Shown here one piece after another: positions 59,369 through 64,000 of a stretch of DNA of 64,000 nucleotides. The notes beneath the pieces were generated by a model. The model made no database searches, had not been told where the DNA came from, and worked only from the letters and a program-made list of their open reading frames with translations. The translations under genes were made by a program, and so were the position numbers. Position 1 is the stretch's first letter. Each line of letters starts with the position of its first letter. Source of the DNA: an uncultured Leifsonia sp. (lineage in GTDB: Bacteria > Actinomycetota > Actinomycetes > Actinomycetales > Microbacteriaceae); the NCBI RefSeq assembly GCF_945957465.1, contig NZ_CAMFLC010000017.1, positions 1-64,000 of the forward strand. Reading direction: 5' to 3'.

Positions 59369-61140
59369 AACAGTTCGCCCCCACACTTGTATTCATCCTG
59401 CTGGGGCTCTGCGCGGCCGCCGCGATCCTCACCGGTGTCGCCAACATCGCGTTCCTCGTCCAGTGCGGTGCAACACCCACCGGCGAGCACCCCTTCAGCG
59501 GCTTCGGGTTCCTCCTGAGCGCCAACACCAACGCGTTCGGCCTCGCACCGGCTGGCTGCGTCCCTGACGCCAGCGGCATCTACATGACGTACCTGATCGC
59601 CGCCGTGATGATTGGTCTCCTGGTCTTCGGCCTGTCGATGGGGTGGCTACGCGTTCGCGACTCCGACTGGTACTTCCGACTGCAGCTGCTCTTCCGCGAC
59701 GGCTTCGCCCGCGCCGGCGAAATCCGGAAGAACGTCTCTGCCCGATCGCTGCTGCGCCGGGCGCGGCAGCTGCGCCCCGCCCTGAAGAAGCCGACTCCCG
59801 ACCAACTCGGCGTCCGCCTCGGACGCGCACGCGGGATGGACGTGATGGTCAGCGTCGAAGACTCGATGGTCCTGTCGGCCGCCCCGCGCGGCGGCAAGGG
59901 ATTCCGCTTCGTGATCTCCTCGATCCTGGACTGGGACGGCCCACTCATCACGACCTCAACCCGCAACGACAACCTCTCCGCAACGTATGAAGCGCGCAAG
60001 CGAATGGGCGAGGTCACCGTCGTCGACCCGCAGGGGCTGTCGGGCATCAAGTCCCGGAAGCGCCCCGCGCTCCACACCGGCTGCGAGGATCCACTGATCG
60101 CCGAGATGCGTGGCCGGGCGATGATCGCCGGAAGCGCACTCGGCCAGTCGGCCACGAACCAGGAATGGGCCGGCATCTCCGCAGGCCTTCTCGCCGCGCT
60201 GCTGCAGGCGGCCGCGCTCTCCGGAGAAGGCACCGCTGCTCTGCGCCGTTGGACGCAGAACCCGGCACTGTGCGACCCGGCGATCGCCATCTTGAAGGAC
60301 CAGGGCGCACCGGGCTGGTCGCAGATGCTCGAGAGCACGGTCAAAGGTGACCCCGAGCTGCTGGCGAACTCCTGGATCGGCGTTCGGGAGGCTGGCAAGC
60401 CGCTACTGATCCCCGGGATCTACGACGCGCTCAGCCCCGAAGGAGATGCGGTGCTGGACCCGCGCGAGTTTCTCGAGGGACACAACACGCTCTACCTGAT
60501 CGGCACCGGCTCTGGCGCCGGAGCGACCGGTGGATACCTCGCCGCGATCCTGGACGACATCGTGGAACAGGCGCGCCGGAAGGCTCTGGCGTCGCAGGGC
60601 GGCCGCCTCGACCCGCCGCTCGGCCTCATCCTCGACGAGCTCGCCAACATGTTTGTCTGGCCCGCGCTGCCCACCGTCCTCAGCGACGGTGGCGGCATCG
60701 GCATCTTCACGCAGGTCGTGTTCCAGTCAATGTCTCAGGCCGCAACGGTGTGGTCGGAGTCGGAGGCGCAAACCATCTGGAACTCCGCCATCGTGAAGGT
60801 GCTGCTCGGCGGCTCGACCGACGTCCGGCACATGCAGGACATCTCGAACATGCTCGGGGAGCGCAAAGTGCTGCACAGGGGTCGCTCCTGGTCGGAAGAG
60901 TCGACCACGCACTCCGAGCAGCGGGCCACGGCCCCGGTCCTCAGCGTTGACGAGCTGCGCCGCCTCCCAACAGGGATGGCGGTCCTCGCCTACAAGAACA
61001 TCCGTCCCGTTCTGCTGGACGCCAAGGGGTGGACCAAGCGTTCGGACGCTTCGCAGATCCACGCCGACCGCCGCTCGACGGAGCTGGAGCAGCTGAGCGA
61101 GTTCCAGCGTCAGTACGCGCGACGGACGACCGATGTCTAA
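59365..61140 (+). CDS. VirD4/TraG-type coupling protein
   Basis: 591 aa from ATG 59365 (MKQFAPTLVFILLGL). Two N-terminal membrane helices (~6-32 and ~73-93), then the ATPase with VLSAAPRGGKGF (~169-180; the GKG ending is normal for TraG/VirD4) and Walker B GLILDELANMF (~420). The C-terminal SIVKVLLGGS and SVDELRRLPTGMAVL fit TraG/VirD4 proteins. It brings the relaxosome to the channel. Overlaps the HNH gene by 8 bases. Confidence 0.92.
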   Translation: MKQFAPTLVFILLGLCAAAAILTGVANIAFLVQCGATPTGEHPFSGFGFLLSANTNAFGLAPAGCVPDASGIYMTYLIAAVMIGLLVFGLSMGWLRVRDSDWYFRLQLLFRDGFARAGEIRKNVSARSLLRRARQLRPALKKPTPDQLGVRLGRARGMDVMVSVEDSMVLSAAPRGGKGFRFVISSILDWDGPLITTSTRNDNLSATYEARKRMGEVTVVDPQGLSGIKSRKRPALHTGCEDPLIAEMRGRAMIAGSALGQSATNQEWAGISAGLLAALLQAAALSGEGTAALRRWTQNPALCDPAIAILKDQGAPGWSQMLESTVKGDPELLANSWIGVREAGKPLLIPGIYDALSPEGDAVLDPREFLEGHNTLYLIGTGSGAGATGGYLAAILDDIVEQARRKALASQGGRLDPPLGLILDELANMFVWPALPTVLSDGGGIGIFTQVVFQSMSQAATVWSESEAQTIWNSAIVKVLLGGSTDVRHMQDISNMLGERKVLHRGRSWSEESTTHSEQRATAPVLSVDELRRLPTGMAVLAYKNIRPVLLDAKGWTKRSDASQIHADRRSTELEQLSEFQRQYARRTTDV

Positions 61141-61528
61141 CCGGCGACGCCCCGCGCGCGGCAACCGGTACCGCAGCGGCTACCTGACCTCAATCGAGTG
61201 GTTCCGTCGCCGCGCGCGGTGGTTTCGGGAGGAAGCAGAGACCTACGGTGTCGTGCGCTGCGCGGTCTGCCTCGGCCGCGGCACGTCCAGCACACTTGAG
61301 CTGCACCACCTCGACTACCAAGGGGTCGCAGAAGTGCCCGGCGGCGGGTGGCGTGCCGGAGAGGAGCACGCCGACCTCCTGGCCGTCCATCCGGACCATC
61401 ACCGGATGCTGCACCAGCTGCTGGACAGCGACAAGGTGCTCGGAAAGATGCGCAACCGCAGGGACGCCAGCATGCAGGCCATCGCCAAGCTCCGTCGCCG
61501 AATCATCCGGGCGGTGATGGCCGCATGA
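61133..61528 (+). CDS. HNH-like small protein in the transfer operon
   Basis: 131 aa. Basic N terminus; the Cys/His core CAVC (43-46), ELHHLDY (57-61) and VHPDHHRMLH (86-94) is an HNH-type metal site. Its place between the coupling protein and later transfer genes is unusual and may point to processing of transfer DNA or to a structural zinc finger. Coupled to the next gene by ATGA. Confidence 0.75.
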   Translation: MSNRRRPARGNRYRSGYLTSIEWFRRRARWFREEAETYGVVRCAVCLGRGTSSTLELHHLDYQGVAEVPGGGWRAGEEHADLLAVHPDHHRMLHQLLDSDKVLGKMRNRRDASMQAIAKLRRRIIRAVMAA

Positions 61529-62028
61529 GCGCGGACGAGTTCGGAGCGCTTCCTGTCGCCTCCGAGATCCCGCTGCGCACGCCCGCCGCGTCGCCAGCGG
61601 CGCCCGCCGATGAGGACCTCCCCTCGACGGTGCTCGTCGTCAACTGGCGCACTCTCACCAACCGGGAGGCGGCAGAGGCATGGGAGAAGCTGGCCGACTG
61701 GGTCGGCTGGCTCTACCGCCGCTACCCGCTGCCCGACGACGTGATTCGCAACTGCTGGTACCGCCACGGAGGGGTCGTCGAGGAGCTTTCCGCACTGCAC
61801 GCGTGCTGGCAAGCCTCGTTCGACGAGTCCGACAGCGGCTACGGCCCGATCGGTTTTCACGAGCGCTTAGACCTCGCGCGAAATCGACTCCGTACACTGC
61901 AGGGCAGCTGCGGTGAAGATCACGTCGAGGACCGCATCCGCGACCTGCCGCTCCCGTCCGACTGGTCCGACTGGATTCGAAAGAGCCATGCCCACCCGAA
62001 GCCCGATGAAAGGAACCAGCCGAGATGA
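61525..62028 (+). CDS. DUF4913-like protein
   Basis: 167 aa from ATG 61525 (MSADEFGALPVASEIP). A flexible N terminus and then WEKLADWVGWLYRRYPLP with RNCWYRHGGVVEELSAL and HACWQ, a Trp-rich helical core resembling DUF4913, a domain often next to actinobacterial plasmid transfer genes. Function unknown. Coupled by ATGA to the final gene of the operon. Confidence 0.75.
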   Translation: MSADEFGALPVASEIPLRTPAASPAAPADEDLPSTVLVVNWRTLTNREAAEAWEKLADWVGWLYRRYPLPDDVIRNCWYRHGGVVEELSALHACWQASFDESDSGYGPIGFHERLDLARNRLRTLQGSCGEDHVEDRIRDLPLPSDWSDWIRKSHAHPKPDERNQPR

Positions 62029-62990
62029 CCGATGAACCCTTCGACCGTCCTACCGTGGATGCGGATGTCTTCCTGCGGTACGTGGAGCGGTTCACGCTCG
62101 CGGCTATCGACCGCTACACCGACGTCCCGACCGAGCGCGAAGCGCTGCGTCAGAACCTCTCGACCGGCGTCGAGCCGATCGGGGACGCTGAATGGGAGGC
62201 CTTGGGCGACGTCGCGGACGAGCTGATCGGAGAGGCGGCGCAGGACCTCGAGCTCTCAGATCGTCCGCGCAGCATGTGGACGACGTCCATTGCCCAAGCA
62301 GTCGTCGAAGCGCGGCTGACGCAGGAGGAACGAGAGACGGCAATGCAGGTCCGGATCGCCGAGCTCGCCGCCGAGACCGGGATGCCCACCATCAGCACGG
62401 CCGAGTGGCAAGGGTATGTCGATCGTGCGCGCGACGTCGACAGCGCGGAGGCTCGCGCGATCCCCGACGTCCAGTGGGACGCGGTGGTGGATACTCCCGG
62501 CGCGGAGTTCGGCTTCGTCAGCTTGGGGAATCCTCGCGGCGTGGACGAAAGCGCCTTGGCGCGGTCGATTGCGCTCGCCCATGACACGCGCCCTGGTGGG
62601 GCTATCACGTTCGAGAACGAGAACCGCCGCTGGGATTCGGTCTGGCTGGCACGACGAGACTACGTCGAGACGGAGCGGCATTCTCGGCTGCAGCAGTTGC
62701 GTGAGGCCGGCGTCTCGGTGATTCCCGGCTCTCCCCAAGCCCGCTACCTGACGCGCGACCTCCAGGATCCCGAGCCGGTGGTATCGCGGCGTGAGGTGGC
62801 CGAACGTCAGGCTCGATATGGAACCCCCACTCCATCGGCAGATCCTGCCCGGCAGGACAACGCCGCTCGTTCAGAGCGCGTAGCTGCGGCGCTGCGGACC
62901 CCGGAAGCTGACGCGTCGCGGATGTCACCGGCAGTTCAGCAGCAACAGCAGCAGCGCACGTCCCTCTTTCGCCGGATGAGTCGTCGCTGA
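62025..62990 (+). CDS. hypothetical protein ending the transfer operon (321 aa)
   Basis: ATG 62025 (MTDEPFDRPTVDADVFLRYV). Acidic, mostly helical, with a Gln-rich end (AVQQQQQQRTSLF) and basic last residues RRMSRR. No domain recognised. It is the last gene before a 20-bp terminator hairpin shared with the relaxase gene. Possibly a cytoplasmic accessory of the relaxosome or coupling protein; that is inferred from position only. Confidence 0.68.
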   Translation: MTDEPFDRPTVDADVFLRYVERFTLAAIDRYTDVPTEREALRQNLSTGVEPIGDAEWEALGDVADELIGEAAQDLELSDRPRSMWTTSIAQAVVEARLTQEERETAMQVRIAELAAETGMPTISTAEWQGYVDRARDVDSAEARAIPDVQWDAVVDTPGAEFGFVSLGNPRGVDESALARSIALAHDTRPGGAITFENENRRWDSVWLARRDYVETERHSRLQQLREAGVSVIPGSPQARYLTRDLQDPEPVVSRREVAERQARYGTPTPSADPARQDNAARSERVAAALRTPEADASRMSPAVQQQQQQRTSLFRRMSRR

Positions 62991-62995
62991 CCCTC

Positions 62996-63039
62996 ACGCA
63001 TGATGCCCCGGAGCCAATCGGCTCCGGGGCATCATGCGT
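62996..63039. terminator. bidirectional terminator between transfer operon and relaxase
   Basis: Perfect 20-bp stem ACGCATGATGCCCCGGAGCC / GGCTCCGGGGCATCATGCGT with an AATC loop, five bases past the 62990 stop and about 30 bases past the relaxase stop at 63069 on minus. Confidence 0.92.
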
Positions 63040-63068
63040 TCTAAGGGGTCAGCGACAGGGCTTGCGAT

Positions 63069-64000
63069 CTACCGAGCGCGCGGGCCAGCGCGGCGCGCGG
63101 CCGGACGGGCGACTGGTCCAGTCGCTGCAGGGTTCGCCGGGCCGACCGGACGTGTCGGCGCAGCCGATCCGGCTTGGGCGCGCTCCTGGTTCTCGGCAGC
63201 GAGCTCGTCGACGCTGAGCCGGTCGCGGAGCGCCTTCTCCTGCTGCATGAGTTCGAGGGAGCGTTCGGCGGTCCGTCGTGCGGCCGCGAGGTCATGCAGT
63301 TCCTCGTGTGCCTTCTTCACGCGGTCGCGGAGGACGTGCAGCTTCTCGGCGACTTCCGCGTCGACGGTCTTGCCGTGGGTGGCAGCATCCTGAGCGCTGA
63401 GCTTCTGGATGCGCTGTTCGGCAACGGTGATCGAGTCCTGCAGCCAGCCGGTGCGGGCACGGTTGTCCTGCAGGGAGGCGTCGAGAGCGACTGCCTTCTG
63501 CTCGAGGTCGACCAGGTGGCCGACGGGGCGCTCGGTGCTGTTCCATGCGGGGATGGGCTTGGCGATCGGCGCGGCGGGCCGGGCTGCCCGGTGCAGTTCG
63601 GTGCGGGCGGCGATGCGGGAGTCGTCGATGGTGAGTTCGGCGCGGCCGCGGCGCATCGTCTCGACGAGTTCGTCGATGACCTTGTCCTCATTCGCGGCGG
63701 TGGAAACGTAGGTGTTCTCGTACTTGCCGCGGGTGACGCCGACGTAGAGGCCGGCGGCGTCGACGCCGGGGCCGGTGATCGAGGCCCAGTTGGTTTCGCC
63801 CTGCTCACCGTGGACGGTAGAGGCGTAGGCGAGGTGTGCGTGGTCGGCGAAGTAGTCGGCCTGGACGGTGCGGGTGACACCGTTGGTGGCGAGCGAGGCG
63901 AGGCGGACACTGCCGTCGACGTTGATCGCGTCCACGGTCCAGAGATCGCGGTTGTTGACGCCGGTCTCGGCGTCGTTGCGGCGGGTCTGCACGGTCTCGC
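63069..64000 (-). CDS. traA: MobF-type relaxase/helicase, C-terminal part (5' end outside window)
   Basis: The frame is open from the right edge to TAG at 63069, about 310 aa of C terminus. RecD-like helicase motifs are seen near its start: LAYASTVHGEQGET (motif V) and GLYVGVTRGKYENT (motif VI). A coiled-coil region follows (ITVAEQRIQKL, DRVKKAHEELHDLAAARR), and a basic Pro/Arg-rich tail. This layout (relaxase, RecD helicase, coiled coil) is the TraA family of actinobacterial plasmids. The relaxase domain itself is not visible. It nicks and unwinds the transferred strand. Confidence 0.88.
   Translation of the reverse strand, partial: ETVQTRRNDAETGVNNRDLWTVDAINVDGSVRLASLATNGVTRTVQADYFADHAHLAYASTVHGEQGETNWASITGPGVDAAGLYVGVTRGKYENTYVSTAANEDKVIDELVETMRRGRAELTIDDSRIAARTELHRAARPAAPIAKPIPAWNSTERPVGHLVDLEQKAVALDASLQDNRARTGWLQDSITVAEQRIQKLSAQDAATHGKTVDAEVAEKLHVLRDRVKKAHEELHDLAAARRTAERSLELMQQEKALRDRLSVDELAAENQERAQAGSAAPTRPVGPANPAATGPVARPAARRAGPRAR

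Noticed and set aside
59873-59905. Broken Walker A in the coupling protein (GKG instead of GKS/T)
   Set aside because: GKG is the normal ending of this motif in TraG/VirD4 proteins, so it is not a defect.
63002-63033. oriT hairpin next to the relaxase gene
   Set aside because: The perfect 20-bp stem lies between two convergent stops, which is terminator placement; oriT is more likely near the relaxase 5' end outside the window.

Overview
The window looks like part of a large conjugative plasmid from a high-GC Gram-positive actinobacterium. A member of the Microbacteriaceae is my best guess, but that rank is inference. The support is the very high third-position GC, a perfect actinobacterial LexA box (TCGAAC-N4-GTTCGA), frequent ATGA/GTGA start-stop overlaps, several leaderless-type promoters (TANNNT, six bases, start codon), and actinobacterial families (SCO6880-like, DUF2637, TraA/MobF, Pol-Lig LigD). 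A Rep candidate beside parA and iterons, plus a T4SS, coupling protein and relaxase, favour a plasmid over an integrated element. I saw no rRNA, tRNA, transposase or CRISPR.

Layout. 1-12.5 kb (all but one gene on minus): probable leading/antirestriction region with an ArdC-like protein, a ParB-like protein, a giant DarB-like methyltransferase-helicase with an out-of-frame gene nested in its N-terminal part, and small unknown proteins. Four long intergenic gaps each carry a large nested fold-back just upstream of a minus-strand gene. 12.6-23.8 kb: accessory genes, including SOS-controlled umuDC, an HTH/FHA/membrane operon, a RES-type toxin-antitoxin pair, an HNH protein and a Pol-Lig LigD. 23.8-27.5 kb: maintenance core with a parAB pair, a centromere-like region with ten 8-bp tandem units, and a Rep candidate. 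27.5-32.6 kb: an XRE / ImmA / MAB_1171c-like / alpha-beta hydrolase operon, with a 32-bp operator present at two places.

32.6-49.7 kb: cell-surface region. It holds a thioester adhesin with a sortase-like tail, a type IV pilus locus (two PilT/PilB-like ATPases, PilC-like, A24 prepilin peptidase, pilin-like proteins including an RCC1 propeller), a Gly-rich membrane-anchored protein, and a YVTN propeller fused to cell-wall-binding repeats. 49.6-63 kb: an SSB operon (minus) and a divergent transfer operon with a DUF2637 protein, a sigma-like protein, a peptidoglycan peptidase, a lipoprotein, VirB6-like, SCO6880-like and VirB4-like proteins, and a VirD4/TraG coupling protein. 63-64 kb: the C-terminal end of a MobF relaxase/helicase, running off the window.

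The most striking link is a shared 5' element, GASTGCGCGS-N7-CATCTAGAGGTGA, found with invariant spacing at four places: before the adhesin/pilus genes, before pilC, and back-to-back before the SSB and transfer operons. The transfer operon encodes a sigma-factor-like protein, so a plasmid-encoded regulator co-ordinating pilus, adhesin, SSB and T4SS is a testable proposal. The second strong signal is the set of fold-backs in the putative leading region, which resemble in position and architecture the single-stranded promoters of Gram-negative conjugative plasmids.
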